Shown: in pieces, positions 50,864-60,482 of the stretch | Numbering within the stretch: the first letter of the stretch is position 1 | Layout of the letters: each line of letters opens with the position of its first letter | Origin: NORP259 sp041398705 | GTDB lineage: Bacteria > Planctomycetota > UBA1135 > GCA-002686595 | NCBI GenBank assembly: GCA_041398705.1 | Contig: JAWKUI010000003.1 | Coordinates: forward strand, 62,001-126,000 | Reading direction: 5' to 3' | Length of the DNA: 64,000 bases | Position numbers and translations under genes: made by a program | Notes under the pieces: model-generated | The model's database searches: none | The model's input: only the letters and a program-made list of their open reading frames with translations | Told to the model about the DNA's origin: nothing

Positions 50864-51133
50864 CGCAGGTTCTTCGCGGCGTGTTTCGGTTGCGCGGGTG
50901 CACACCGAATGGAGAAGGCCCCGCACCGGAGCCCCATCCGGGGGGCCGGGGGAACGGATCAGAGGCGCTGGTTCCGAGTGCAGGTCGACTGCTGGATTCG
51001 CGGCTGTCCATGCGCGTCCCAACACTTCCCGGTTCCCGGCCTATACGTCTCCAGCACCCGGGCGGCTTGCCGCTTTCGGACCCCGGCCCCGGCCGGCCTT
51101 CCCACCGCACTCCCTAACCAACAAAGGAACCCC

Positions 51134-51994
51134 ATGTCCCTCTCCAGACTGTCCTATTCCTCCCTGGCCTTCAGCATCCTCGCCCTGACGGCCCACGCAC
51201 AAACCGCCACGCAAGCCCCGGAAGCGATCCAGGGGACCGGGAGTTTCGCCGCTCCGGTCGTGGCCGGATCCGAGCAGGCTGCGACCTGGACCTGGATCGC
51301 GCCCTTTGATGGGGAGTTCACGGTCGACACCGCGGGTTCGGACTTCGACACCGTGCTGACTGTGCAGTGGGCCGATGACGCGGGCAACCGCCAGGTCGCG
51401 AGCAACGACAACTTCGAAGACCAACCCACCAGTCAGTTGACCCTGGCGGGGGTGGTGCAAGGCCGTTCGTATGCGGTTTCGGTGAGCGGCAGCCAAGGCG
51501 CCGGCGGCACCGTGATCCTCAACCTCGGCAGCACTTCGATCGTGCCCTTCTGCGATCCGGCCAACGTGAACTCCGCCGGTATGACGACCACCCTCACCGG
51601 TGCGCTGGGCAGCGGCGTCGGCAGCGGCCTGCACCTCGAGTGCACCTCGGGCCCCGCGGGCGAATTCGGTTACGTGCGCGTCGGCACGGCCGCCTCGGAC
51701 ACCGGCATCCCGCTCAGCAACGGTCGCATGTGCCTCGGCATCGCCGCGGGCAACATCATCGGACGGTACACCGTGGCCGGAGCCCAGAACTCGATCGGCC
51801 AGTTCAACGCCGCCGGTGTATTGGCCAACCTCGCTGGCACTTCGACGACCGGCACCGGCTTCGACGTACCGGTTACCGTGCCGATCTCCGGTGACCCGGC
51901 CATCGTCGCCGGCGCGACCTGGCACTTCCAGGTCGTGCACCGCGAACCGGGCGGCGCCTGGAACTACTCGAACGGCCTGACGGTGCACTTCTAA
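51134..51994 (+). CDS. Secreted protein with pre-peptidase-like domain and shared C-terminal domain
   Basis: A 286-residue secreted protein: AAGGA Shine-Dalgarno sequence 6 nt before ATG 51134, signal peptide (1-23). A pre-peptidase C-terminal (PPC)-like beta domain follows (about 30-125, WTWIAPFDGEFTVDTAGSDF and LTLAGVVQGRSYAVSVSGS). The last 150 residues, starting FCDPANVNSAGMTTTLTGAL, are the same as in the preceding gene. The paralogues differ only by the added PPC-like domain, so one probably arose from the other by domain gain or loss. Function unknown; no enzyme motif. Confidence 0.82.
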   Translation: MSLSRLSYSSLAFSILALTAHAQTATQAPEAIQGTGSFAAPVVAGSEQAATWTWIAPFDGEFTVDTAGSDFDTVLTVQWADDAGNRQVASNDNFEDQPTSQLTLAGVVQGRSYAVSVSGSQGAGGTVILNLGSTSIVPFCDPANVNSAGMTTTLTGALGSGVGSGLHLECTSGPAGEFGYVRVGTAASDTGIPLSNGRMCLGIAAGNIIGRYTVAGAQNSIGQFNAAGVLANLAGTSTTGTGFDVPVTVPISGDPAIVAGATWHFQVVHREPGGAWNYSNGLTVHF

Positions 51995-52023
51995 GAGTCA
52001 CCGGGATCGATCCCGAAGCCGCT

Positions 52024-52065
52024 GGCCGCGTTCCCGGAATCCGGGGGCGCGGCCCGCGCATTTTT
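52024..52065 (+). terminator. Intrinsic terminator after the 51134 gene
   Basis: A 14-bp stem (52024-52037 with 52041-52054, two G-T pairs) with an AAT loop and TTTTT at 52061-52065. It matches the terminator of the paralogue in size and GC content but not in sequence. Confidence 0.85.
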
Positions 52066-52135
52066 CTCGGGATACCGGCGTCCGGACGCGGTCCACCGGA
52101 CTAGGCTGCCGGTCGCCCCTCTGCGGAGACCCGAT

Positions 52136-52873
52136 ATGATTGTCCGTGCCTTTCCCATTTGCCTTGCCCTTTCGTCGGCGCTGTTTCTGACCGGCTGCGG
52201 AACTTCCTACGACAAGGAAGCCATCCTCGCGCAGACCATGGAGGCCAAGGATCAATTCGGTTCGAGAACCAAGGAGTTCCTCGACGCCGTGCAAAACGAG
52301 CAATTCGACTATGTGCAGATGTACATCTGCGTCGCCGAAATGCGCACCCCGACCGAGAAGGACAAGCTGCAGAAGCTGGCGGGCCTTCTTCGGGATCACC
52401 TAGGGCCCCTGCAGCCGCTGGGTAACCCCGCGATGACCATCGAGAACCAAGGTGCCGTGCGGGTGGCCAATACCCAGTACACGGCGCAATTCGAGCGCGG
52501 AACGGCGGAGATCATTGCCGAATGGGTGAGTTCCGGCGACCAGTGGCTGTTGCGCCACTTCCAAATCGACTCGGATCAGTTTCCCAATGAAGCCCAGGCG
52601 ACCCACCGGCCGGTGGAAGTCTACCTGACCCACAGCGAGCTCTTCCTGCCGGGGCAATCGGTCGATGTGGTCGACACCAAGTCGGATCCTCCTGCGGTCC
52701 TTGCGGAGGGTGTCCTAGTGAACAACGTGCGTTGGAAAGTCGGCGAACCCGGCCCCGGATCCACTGGCTTCGTGACGCTGGTCGTGCCGCGCAAACTCGC
52801 GCGCAAGGTGTCCAAGGCGGACGTGATTCTGCGCAAGCACGTTGGGGAAGCCGAACCGGAAACAGACAAGTGA
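52136..52873 (+). CDS. Lipoprotein of unknown function
   Basis: A 245-residue lipoprotein with lipobox LTGC (Cys21) and a GGAG about 10 nt before ATG 52136. The mature part starts with a charged helical segment (about 25-75) and continues with mixed alpha/beta sequence including YTAQFERGTAEIIAEW and NNVRWKVGEPGPG. I see no known motif. It is flanked by a terminator upstream and a 349-bp gap downstream, so it is probably monocistronic. A TAGGCT box at 52102-52107 lies 28 nt before the start. Confidence 0.72.
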   Translation: MIVRAFPICLALSSALFLTGCGTSYDKEAILAQTMEAKDQFGSRTKEFLDAVQNEQFDYVQMYICVAEMRTPTEKDKLQKLAGLLRDHLGPLQPLGNPAMTIENQGAVRVANTQYTAQFERGTAEIIAEWVSSGDQWLLRHFQIDSDQFPNEAQATHRPVEVYLTHSELFLPGQSVDVVDTKSDPPAVLAEGVLVNNVRWKVGEPGPGSTGFVTLVVPRKLARKVSKADVILRKHVGEAEPETDK

Positions 52874-53222
52874 CGCACGCGAAGTCCGCAGCCCACTCGG
52901 CAGCGGCTGCAGGTTCTTGGAGATCGCCGCGGACACCCTTCCCTCGGCCGAGGATCGCCACGCCTCGTTCGGACCGGCAGAGTTCTCCTCGTCGCATGCT
53001 GCGCGGGCGAACCCACGGACGGCGCCACGCATGGGCGCGGCGGATGGTTGCGCCCTGCGCATCGCGTGCGGAACTTGGTTGTTTCGCATGACGAATCAGA
53101 AAGCGCGGTGGGGGACCGTGCGATCCCGGACTGGATCGGCACAATCCTCAACGGAATCCCCTACGGAATCCCGAGAGGGGACACGCGCAGCCCAGGGGGG
53201 GCGCTAGAATCCTGCCTCCGCC
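52874..53222. other. Intergenic region before the GT-C-like membrane gene
   Basis: 349 bp with no recognisable gene, RNA or terminator. Near the right end GCTAGAAT places TAGAAT (53205-53210) 12 nt before ATG 53223, a probable -10 box giving a very short leader. Confidence 0.4.
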
Positions 53223-55349
53223 ATGCGCCAATCCCGACTGCTTCTCCTGCTGGCGTGCCTGTTCTACCTCGGGCATCGCCTGCTCCTGCTGCATACCCAG
53301 TTTGATGCCACGTCGGTGCCCAACTACGAGGTGCACCAGATGGGCAACATCGGAAAGAACTACCTGATCGGCTGGCGGGGTTGTCCTCTGACGCAGAACT
53401 ACGACTTCTGTGGGGGGCACCTGACGGTCGGCGTGCTGGCGGCGGGCTTCTTCAAGGTGTTCGGCGACAACTACTTCGCCCTGAAGCTGGTGCCGGTCGC
53501 TTTGGGCTTGGGCAGCCTGCTGATGATCGCGGCCATCGGGCGGCGGTTGTGGGGGCCCGTGGCGGGAGCCCTGGGTGCCCTGCTGTTCGCCGTCGGTCCC
53601 CCGATGGTGGCCAAGTACTCGACCTTCGCCTTTGGCAGCCACTACGAAGCGGTGTTCTTCCAGCTGCTCACCTTCTGGTTGTTCTTGAAGGTGAACGACA
53701 GCCGCCGGCCCCTGCCGTGGCTGCTCGCCCTGGGGTTCGCCGGGGGCTTCACGGTGTTCTTCTACTTCGGCTCGATCCTGCTGGTGAGCCTGATCTTCGG
53801 AACCCACTTCCTGATGCGTTGGTGGCAACGGGGTGGGCTGGCCGGCTTTGGCGCTGGCGTCCGGGATTTGGCGATTGCGACCGTTCCGTTCCTGCTGGGC
53901 CTCTCGCCATTCATACCGATCCTTGCCGGGCGCATCAAGAAGACGAGCTTCCTCGCGGACAACGTCGCGGACGCGAGTTTCCTGGCCAAGGGCATCGAAC
54001 GGGGGCGCGAGTTGCTCGTTCATTGGTTCCCGCAGTCCGGCGCCTACCCGGACTTGGGGCCGATTCCGGGTGCCTGGGCCGCCAAGACGGGTATCGTCCT
54101 GGCAGGCATCGTGTACCTCGGTGCGATCGTGCTCCTGGTCCGTGGGCTGCTGCGCCGCGGCGAAGCGGACTCCCGCCCGCGAGCCCTGCGCGCCCTGCCC
54201 CTGGTCGCCTACGTACCCGCCTTCGTCTTCGCGTACTGCTTCCTGACCACGCGGCTGAGCATCAAGGAGTACGCCGAACCCGTGCGCGAAGGGACCTTCC
54301 GGTACTTCGTCACCGGCTACAGCATGCTCGCGCTCCTGGGCGGCGGGGTCTGGGCCGCGCTTTGGCAGAATCGAGCCACGCGGGTGCCGGCATGCATCGG
54401 CGGCGGGCTGGCGCTCGCCTTGGGTGCCTTTTCGCTGCCGATGATCGACTGGCGCTTCCAGGACACGGGCCTGGGCCTGCGGTATCCCGGCTATTGCTGG
54501 CGGTACTACTCCGGCACGCTGATGCGGGATTCGATGAACTTCCGCGAGGACGGCAGCATCGACTGGGATCTCGATCGCGTGCACGGTCAGCTCGCGGATT
54601 TCCGTCCGCACGAGATGGAGCCGATCGCCGTCGGTATCGGCTACCAATTCGCGATGGCGGCCCACTATGGCGAGATGCTGGGCAAGGGCACCGAAGGATG
54701 GGATCTCGACACAATGTTGGCTCCCTTCTCCGACCCCCATCTGCGGCGTGCGATGGCGCGTGGCATCGGGTCGTACCTGCGCCGGCCGCTGATCGGTGTG
54801 CCCGTGGATTGGGCCGCCTTGCAGACGCGCCTTGATGCGCTGGAAGCCCACGCGACCCGCGAGCTACCGGACGTGTACGAAGGGCTCGCCACCCAGTACG
54901 ACTTCCCGCTCAAGCGATTGATGGAGGGACACTTCGGCTACACGCGGGAGGTCGGCGGGCATGTTCCAGAGGCCCGGCGGGAGCCGTGGTTGCGCGGAGT
55001 GGGCCGGCAGCTCGCCGAACGGTTGCCGATCTTCCCGGAGCTCACCGCGGACGCGGTGGAGCAAGCCAACTCGGGACTGACGGAGGCGGAACGCGAGCAG
55101 GTCTATCGCGGCCTGGGGCTGGGTTTGGCCGATCGGGAAGAGGTTCCGGGCAAAGCCGAACTCTGGCGCGGGCACTTGCCGGCGGAGGCGCTGCAACCGG
55201 TGCTGCGCGGCATGGGTGAGGCCTACGGGCGTCGCATGGCGGCCGACTGGGAGTTTCCCGGCGAATGGCGCGAGCGCCTGACTGCGGAGGAATGGCAGGC
55301 CTTGGAACAGGGCCTGGCCCTCGCGCGACGCGAAGCGGCTGGGGACTGA
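53223..55349 (+). CDS. GT-C-like (glycosyltransferase 39/ArnT-type) membrane protein
   Basis: A 708-residue protein. The first about 420 residues contain roughly ten membrane helices, with an extracytoplasmic loop after the first helix that carries acidic and aromatic residues (NYEVHQMGN, TQNYDFCGGHL). This resembles the catalytic loop position of GT-C lipid-linked sugar transferases such as PMT/ArnT, but no canonical DE or DD motif is clear. The C-terminal about 280 residues are soluble and helical (QLADFRPHEMEPIAVGIG, GLTEAEREQVYRGLGLGLA). Fold and function are tentative. The next gene is convergent. Confidence 0.6.
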   Translation: MRQSRLLLLLACLFYLGHRLLLLHTQFDATSVPNYEVHQMGNIGKNYLIGWRGCPLTQNYDFCGGHLTVGVLAAGFFKVFGDNYFALKLVPVALGLGSLLMIAAIGRRLWGPVAGALGALLFAVGPPMVAKYSTFAFGSHYEAVFFQLLTFWLFLKVNDSRRPLPWLLALGFAGGFTVFFYFGSILLVSLIFGTHFLMRWWQRGGLAGFGAGVRDLAIATVPFLLGLSPFIPILAGRIKKTSFLADNVADASFLAKGIERGRELLVHWFPQSGAYPDLGPIPGAWAAKTGIVLAGIVYLGAIVLLVRGLLRRGEADSRPRALRALPLVAYVPAFVFAYCFLTTRLSIKEYAEPVREGTFRYFVTGYSMLALLGGGVWAALWQNRATRVPACIGGGLALALGAFSLPMIDWRFQDTGLGLRYPGYCWRYYSGTLMRDSMNFREDGSIDWDLDRVHGQLADFRPHEMEPIAVGIGYQFAMAAHYGEMLGKGTEGWDLDTMLAPFSDPHLRRAMARGIGSYLRRPLIGVPVDWAALQTRLDALEAHATRELPDVYEGLATQYDFPLKRLMEGHFGYTREVGGHVPEARREPWLRGVGRQLAERLPIFPELTADAVEQANSGLTEAEREQVYRGLGLGLADREEVPGKAELWRGHLPAEALQPVLRGMGEAYGRRMAADWEFPGEWRERLTAEEWQALEQGLALARREAAGD

Positions 55350-55362
55350 GCCCCGCCCGGGG

Positions 55363-56547
55363 TCAACCGGCCTTGCGGCGCGATTCTTTGGACGCGTTGC
55401 GGCCGGAGGAAGGCGGGCCGACTTGATCGTCGTCCTCACCCGTTTCTTCGCCGTCGCGGCCGTGCGCTTCCGATGTTTCGGTGTCGTGCCCGGTTTCCGC
55501 TTCGGCCGAAGTTTGCGTAGATTCCTCGGCTTCGGCCTGCAGGGCTTCCGCATCGTCGGCGGATTCGACTGTCGCAGCCGGTTCTGGCGCAGCCGATTCG
55601 TGCGCGACCGGGGCCGGCGCGGTTTCCTGCTCGGCCTGCGCGCTCTGCGAGGTGATCTTGTTCGAGAGGTTCTCGGTCCAGGAGTTCCAGTCCTGTTCCA
55701 TCGCGCGGCTGCGCACCTCGGGGTTGACCGTTTCGTCGCGGTGTTGCGCGCTCGAAAGCAGCAGCTGCGTGATGTCCAGTCGCACCTGATGTGCGTGGTC
55801 GATCTGGAACCCCTCGCGGAAGCGGAAGATCGCGTCCGTGGTATGCACCATGCGGTAGACGAGCTGCTGGGTCTGGTGCACTAGGGCCTGGTGCAGCTCT
55901 TCCATGGTGATCATGCCCGACTCGAGCAAGGCTTCGCCGGTGCTGCCCTGCTGGCCTTCCTGCAGTTGGATGAAGCGATCGAGCTGGCGGCGCGTCAGGC
56001 AACCGAAACCGACCAGGATCTCGCCGAGGCGCAGGCCTTCCGGGGTGCAGTCGCTCGAGCCGTGCATCAGCACACCATCGGTGATGCCGAGCAGGAAGTT
56101 CTCGTTCGGGGTGTCCACCCAGAGCACGCCCGTCTTGCGGCCGAAAGCAAGGAAACTCAGCAGCTCGGCCAGCGAAACCGACCAGGAGTTGCCCTGCAGG
56201 CCCTGACGGGAGACGTCGAAGGTCGGGGCGACGAATTGATCCTCATCAGGCTGGGCCACACCTTTCGTGAAGAAGCGACGCAGCAGGCCCTTGGCCTCTT
56301 CCTTGCGCTTCTCCGGCTTCTTTGCCTGGTCCTCGATGACCCGCAGGATCAGTTCGAGTTGGCGCACGGCGTCGCCGAGGTTTTCGATGAGGAACCGGCC
56401 GGCCGCATCGCCGAGCCGCGGGACCAGATCCTCTGCCCGGCTGCAGGTCGCGGAGCAGCGCTGCAGCAGATCAGACAGGGTGTGGGGGTCGGAGATGGGG
56501 TGAGGCACGGGCTTAGCAGGTTTGGGCGGCCGGCCGAGGGCCGACAT
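55363..56547 (-). CDS. DUF4388 domain protein
   Basis: A 394-residue cytoplasmic protein. A helical N-terminus (about 20-95) is followed by a DUF4388 (PATAN) domain (about 110-290): SWSVSLAELLSFLAFGRKTG, VDTPNENFLLGITDGVLMHG and LRLGEILVGFGCLTRRQLDR. The C-terminal 100 residues are acidic, low-complexity and probably disordered (TQTSAEAETGHDTETSE). DUF4388 proteins are often linked to signalling or gliding-type regulation. The gene stands alone between a convergent membrane gene and the divergent glycogen cluster, so its partner is not evident. Confidence 0.85.
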   Translation of the reverse strand: MSALGRPPKPAKPVPHPISDPHTLSDLLQRCSATCSRAEDLVPRLGDAAGRFLIENLGDAVRQLELILRVIEDQAKKPEKRKEEAKGLLRRFFTKGVAQPDEDQFVAPTFDVSRQGLQGNSWSVSLAELLSFLAFGRKTGVLWVDTPNENFLLGITDGVLMHGSSDCTPEGLRLGEILVGFGCLTRRQLDRFIQLQEGQQGSTGEALLESGMITMEELHQALVHQTQQLVYRMVHTTDAIFRFREGFQIDHAHQVRLDITQLLLSSAQHRDETVNPEVRSRAMEQDWNSWTENLSNKITSQSAQAEQETAPAPVAHESAAPEPAATVESADDAEALQAEAEESTQTSAEAETGHDTETSEAHGRDGEETGEDDDQVGPPSSGRNASKESRRKAG

Positions 56548-56920
56548 GCCACCGCTATCGGACCTCGGGGAAGCCCGTCCTTAGTGTTCCTGGAAACCAA
56601 ACTCCTCAATTAGGAAACGCCAGGGTCTGTTTAGGGACTATCGAGAAAGGAATACCCGTTCTTGGGGGCGATATTGAGGAAGTTGCAAATAAAGCCAGCG
56701 AGCGAGCTGTTGCACGGCTCTCGATTTTTCTTGGCACCGTGCCCCGGAAGGGGGGAATCCCATCCGGGCCCAGGCGCAATTCCGACCCCGATCGAAGCCC
56801 CATTTCCGGGGGCCGGGTCGGCTCCGCAGAGCTCCGGTCAATTCTCGATTGCCAGCCATGCAGAGCCCCGCCGGCGCTGGTACAAACCACGGTCCGGCAT
56901 CGCGTGCGGTGCCTTCGACC
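56548..56920. other. Divergent region between the DUF4388 gene and the glycogen cluster
   Basis: 373 bp. Its first half (about 56590-56740) is clearly less GC-rich than the surroundings and holds short frames on the minus strand that look faintly protein-like (for example ARWLYLQLPQYRPQ) but have stops and no start. This may be a decayed gene fragment; no tRNA or terminator is visible. The second half is GC-rich leader sequence for the debranching enzyme gene. Confidence 0.4.
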
Positions 56921-58939
56921 ATGGATGCCCAGACCCCTGCCCCCGAGTCCCCGTCCCAAAGCCAGGCGGACCAGCCGATCACCCTCGACCGGAGCGCGTG
57001 CCTGCGCCTCGAACAAGCCCTCTTTCGCGAGTGGCTCGAGACCGATGGCCTGGGCGGCTACGCCAGTTCGAGCGCGCTAGCCTGCAACGCCCGGCGCTAC
57101 CACGGACTGCTCGTCGCGCCCCTGCCCGGTGGGGGCGAGCGGCACGTGTTCATGGGCCAGGTGCTCGAGGATCTGATCGGCGCGGGCCGTAGCTTTCCCC
57201 TGTCCACCGTGCGCTACGCCGGGGTATATGCGCCCGACGGCTACCAGGCGATCGAAGCGTTTGCCCTCGATCCCATGCCCACCTGGACCTACCAGATCGG
57301 CGACGCGACGATCACCCGTCAGGTGCTGATGGTCTGGGGCGAACACACCACCCTCGTGCGTTGGCAGCGCACTGGTGGCCCGGCCGACCTGCGCCTCCGC
57401 GTGCGGCCGCTCTACGCCTGCCGCCGCGTGCACGATCTGACCTACGAGAACATGGACCTCAACCCGCGCGTACAGCGGGGTGGGGGCCGGTTCAGCATGC
57501 ATCCCTACCCGTCGCTGCCCGGGGTGCACATGCGCCTTTCGGCTGAATCCGTGCAGTTCGACGCCGATCCGGTGTGGTATCGCGGCATCGAATACGTCAC
57601 CGATCGTCGGCGCGGCTTCGATTGTCACGAAGACAACTTCAACCCCGGCCGGTTCGAGTTCGACTTGCCCGAGGGGCAGGCCGTCGTGATGGCGGTGAGC
57701 TTGAACCCCGAATGCGGGGACCCGCTCGAGCTGTGGCAGCGTGAGGCCGAGTTCCGCACCTCCCAGCGCCAAGGCGTGCGCAGCTTCCGCGATCGTTTGG
57801 TGCTCGCGGCTGATTCGTACTTCTACCGCGATGCGCACGGGCGTATGGGGGTGATGGCGGGGTATCCATGGTTCGGGGAGTGGGGGCGCGACACGTTCAT
57901 CGCTCTGCCGGGCCTGTGCCTGCCCGCCGAGCGTTTTGAACTCGCAGAAGCCGTGTTGGCGGGGGCCTTGCCCTTCCTGCAGCACGGATTGTTGCCGAAC
58001 ACCTACGGCGCGGACCGCGCCTCGAGTTCCTATCGCAGCGCCGACGCCGCCCTTTGGTTTGCGCGCGCGGTCTTGCACTATCAGCGCGCGACGGGCGAAG
58101 ACGAAAAGGTCGCCCACCAATTTGGGCCCGCCCTGCGCGAGATCGCGAACGCGTACCTGCGCGGCACCGATCTCGGCGTGCGCGTCGATGCCGACGGACG
58201 CTTCTTCGCGGGTTCGCCCGAACTCAACGCCACCTGGATGGATGCCATGGTGCACGGCCAGCCAGTCACGCCGCGCGACGGTTCGCCGGTGGAGTTGCAG
58301 GCCCTGTGGTACCAGTTGCTCTGCCATTTGAGCGATTTGGAGCACGGCCTGGGCGATGACGAAGCCAGCGCGCGCTGGAAACAGCACGCCGAGAAGGCCG
58401 GGCGGGTGTTGCGCGAAGACTTCTGGATCGCGGGCAAGGACTACCTAGCGGATCGCCTCGATCCCCAGGGCCGGCCGGATCCGAGCCTGCGCTGTAACAT
58501 GGTGCTCGCGGCGGGGCTCGAATACAGCCCGCTCACCTCGACGCAACGCTCGCGCATCGTGCAAGTGGCGCTCGATGAATTGCTCACGCCGCGCGGCCTG
58601 CGCACCTTGGCGCCGGGCGACGCGGCCTACATCGGGCGGTACGAAGGCGGACCGGAACTGCGCGACGCGGCCTATCACCAAGGCACGGTGTGGCCGTGGC
58701 CCCTCGGTTTCCTGGTTGAAGCGGCCCTGCGCGTCTATCCCGACGATGGCGCGCGCGTGCGCCGCTTGCGCAAGGTGGTCAGCGAGTTCGCGGAGCAACT
58801 TCCCGAACACGGCCTGGGTCACCTGTCCGAGGTGTTCGACGGCGATCCGCCGCACCGCCCGGGCGGCACCCCGGCCCAGGCCTGGAGCGTGGCGGAAGTG
58901 TTGCGCGCTGCGCACCTGCTGCGCGTAGGGGGGGCCTGA
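56921..58939 (+). CDS. Glycogen debranching enzyme (amylo-alpha-1,6-glucosidase type)
   Basis: A 672-residue cytoplasmic enzyme. The N-terminal GDE_N domain is marked by EWLETDGLGGYASSSALACN and RRYHGLLVAP near residues 38-67. The C-terminal alpha/alpha-barrel has the catalytic region YPWFGEWGRDTFIALPGL (about 314-331) and YEGGPELRDAAYHQGTVWPW near residue 580. These features match archaeal/bacterial amylo-1,6-glucosidases, which remove branch points of glycogen. Start: ATG 56921. The next gene starts 3 nt after its stop, so the two are co-translated. Confidence 0.9.
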   Translation: MDAQTPAPESPSQSQADQPITLDRSACLRLEQALFREWLETDGLGGYASSSALACNARRYHGLLVAPLPGGGERHVFMGQVLEDLIGAGRSFPLSTVRYAGVYAPDGYQAIEAFALDPMPTWTYQIGDATITRQVLMVWGEHTTLVRWQRTGGPADLRLRVRPLYACRRVHDLTYENMDLNPRVQRGGGRFSMHPYPSLPGVHMRLSAESVQFDADPVWYRGIEYVTDRRRGFDCHEDNFNPGRFEFDLPEGQAVVMAVSLNPECGDPLELWQREAEFRTSQRQGVRSFRDRLVLAADSYFYRDAHGRMGVMAGYPWFGEWGRDTFIALPGLCLPAERFELAEAVLAGALPFLQHGLLPNTYGADRASSSYRSADAALWFARAVLHYQRATGEDEKVAHQFGPALREIANAYLRGTDLGVRVDADGRFFAGSPELNATWMDAMVHGQPVTPRDGSPVELQALWYQLLCHLSDLEHGLGDDEASARWKQHAEKAGRVLREDFWIAGKDYLADRLDPQGRPDPSLRCNMVLAAGLEYSPLTSTQRSRIVQVALDELLTPRGLRTLAPGDAAYIGRYEGGPELRDAAYHQGTVWPWPLGFLVEAALRVYPDDGARVRRLRKVVSEFAEQLPEHGLGHLSEVFDGDPPHRPGGTPAQAWSVAEVLRAAHLLRVGGA

Positions 58940-58942
58940 GCC

Positions 58943-60439
58943 ATGCGCGTCTTGATGCTGGGCTGGGAGTTTCCGCCCCACATCTCCGGTGGTCTCGGTA
59001 CCGCATGCCAGGGCATCTGCGAAGGCCTCGCCGCCGCGGACGTCGACGTGCTGTTCGTGATCCCCAAGGCTTTTGGCGATGAAAGCGCGCCGCGCACCCA
59101 GGTGGTGGGGGCGAACCAGGTGTCTTGGCGCGAAACCCACACCGTCACGAAGTCCCTGCCGGGAGTGCGTTACGTGCGCATGCAAGCGCGCGAGACGCGC
59201 TCCGTGGTCCCCGGCACCGCAGCGGAGCCGGATAGCGAGCGCATCGAAGAAGATGCGCCGCAATCCTTCGTCGAGGGGTACTGGATCGATAGCGCCCTGC
59301 GCCCGTACCAGAACCGTCGCACCTACCACGAACACGTCGAGACGTTGCCCGGCGAACGCCGCAGCGTGCGCTTGCCCGGCGGACGGGCCACGGTCGACCC
59401 GCAGGAACTCGACAGCGAGGGGTGGCGCAGCTGGTGCGAGGCCCTGGCGCACGAGGCGCAGATGCGCACGGCGGAGGAACACGCCGTGCAGGAGGATTTT
59501 GCCGGCGGGTACGGCGGCGACCTCTTTGGCGAAGTGGCGCGGTACGCGCGCGTCGTCGCGCACCTGGCGGCCCAGGAACACTTCGACCTCGTGCACGGCC
59601 ACGACTGGATGACCGCTCCGGCGGCCTTGGCCGCAGCCCGCACCCGCGGGGTGCCGCTCGTCATGCATGCGCATGCTCTCGAGCGCGACCGCAGCGGCAA
59701 CAAGGGGGATGGGCGCGTGGCGGCGCTCGAACGCCTGGGTTTGGTCGAAGCCGATCGCGTCGTGTGCGTGTCGCACTACACCGCGGGCATCGTGCACCAC
59801 GACTACGGTGTGCCGCGCGACCGCTTGCGCGTGGTGCACAACGCCGTGACGCAGAAGGAACAACGCCGTGAGTGGCACACCCATCGCCGCATCAAGGAAC
59901 CGCTGGTGCTGTTCCTCGGCCGGGTGACCATGCAAAAGGGCCCCGAATACTTCCTCGAGGCCGCCGCGCAGGTCGTCAAGGTGCGCCCGGACGTGACCTT
60001 CGTCTTTTCGGGCAGCGGCGACATGCTGCCGCGCATGATCGAATACTCCGCGCGTCTGGGCCTGGCGCGCCACGTGCACTTCACCGGGTTCCTGCGCGGC
60101 AAGGACGTGGAACGGATGTACGCCCAGGCCGACGTCTACGTGATGCCGTCGGTGTCCGAGCCCTTCGGCATCGCGCCGCTTGAGGCCATGGCCCTCGACG
60201 TACCCGTGATCCTCTCGAGCCAGAGCGGCGTGTCCGAGGTGGTCACGCATGCGCTCAAGGTGGACTTCTGGGACACCCGCGAGCTCGCCAACAAGATGCT
60301 CGCGATCCTGCAATACCAGCCCCTGCGCCAGGACCTGATCCAGTCCGGCCGCGAAGAGGTGCGCCGCATGCGCTGGGAGGCGCGCGGCAGCCTGCTCCGC
60401 GACGTCTACCAGGAACTGCTCGCCCCCGCCCTGCACTGA
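58943..60439 (+). CDS. GT4-family glycosyltransferase, glycogen-synthesis type
   Basis: A 498-residue GT-B glycosyltransferase. The N-terminal Rossmann domain begins VLMLGWEFPPHISGGLGTAC, the pattern of glycogen synthase-like and GT4 enzymes. The C-terminal domain has the nucleotide-sugar EX7E motif in SEPFGIAPLEAM (about residue 406) and DVPVILSSQSGVSEVV. A long insertion (about 95-170) between the first strands is unusual. It probably extends alpha-1,4-glucan chains or an initiating glucoside using an NDP-glucose; the donor cannot be read from sequence. Sits in the glycogen cluster 3 nt after the debranching gene and 43 nt before the GH57 gene. Confidence 0.88.
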   Translation: MRVLMLGWEFPPHISGGLGTACQGICEGLAAADVDVLFVIPKAFGDESAPRTQVVGANQVSWRETHTVTKSLPGVRYVRMQARETRSVVPGTAAEPDSERIEEDAPQSFVEGYWIDSALRPYQNRRTYHEHVETLPGERRSVRLPGGRATVDPQELDSEGWRSWCEALAHEAQMRTAEEHAVQEDFAGGYGGDLFGEVARYARVVAHLAAQEHFDLVHGHDWMTAPAALAAARTRGVPLVMHAHALERDRSGNKGDGRVAALERLGLVEADRVVCVSHYTAGIVHHDYGVPRDRLRVVHNAVTQKEQRREWHTHRRIKEPLVLFLGRVTMQKGPEYFLEAAAQVVKVRPDVTFVFSGSGDMLPRMIEYSARLGLARHVHFTGFLRGKDVERMYAQADVYVMPSVSEPFGIAPLEAMALDVPVILSSQSGVSEVVTHALKVDFWDTRELANKMLAILQYQPLRQDLIQSGREEVRRMRWEARGSLLRDVYQELLAPALH

Positions 60440-60482
60440 CCGGATCCCCGCCGCCTTCCGCCCCCAAGCCGGAGCGCTTCCC

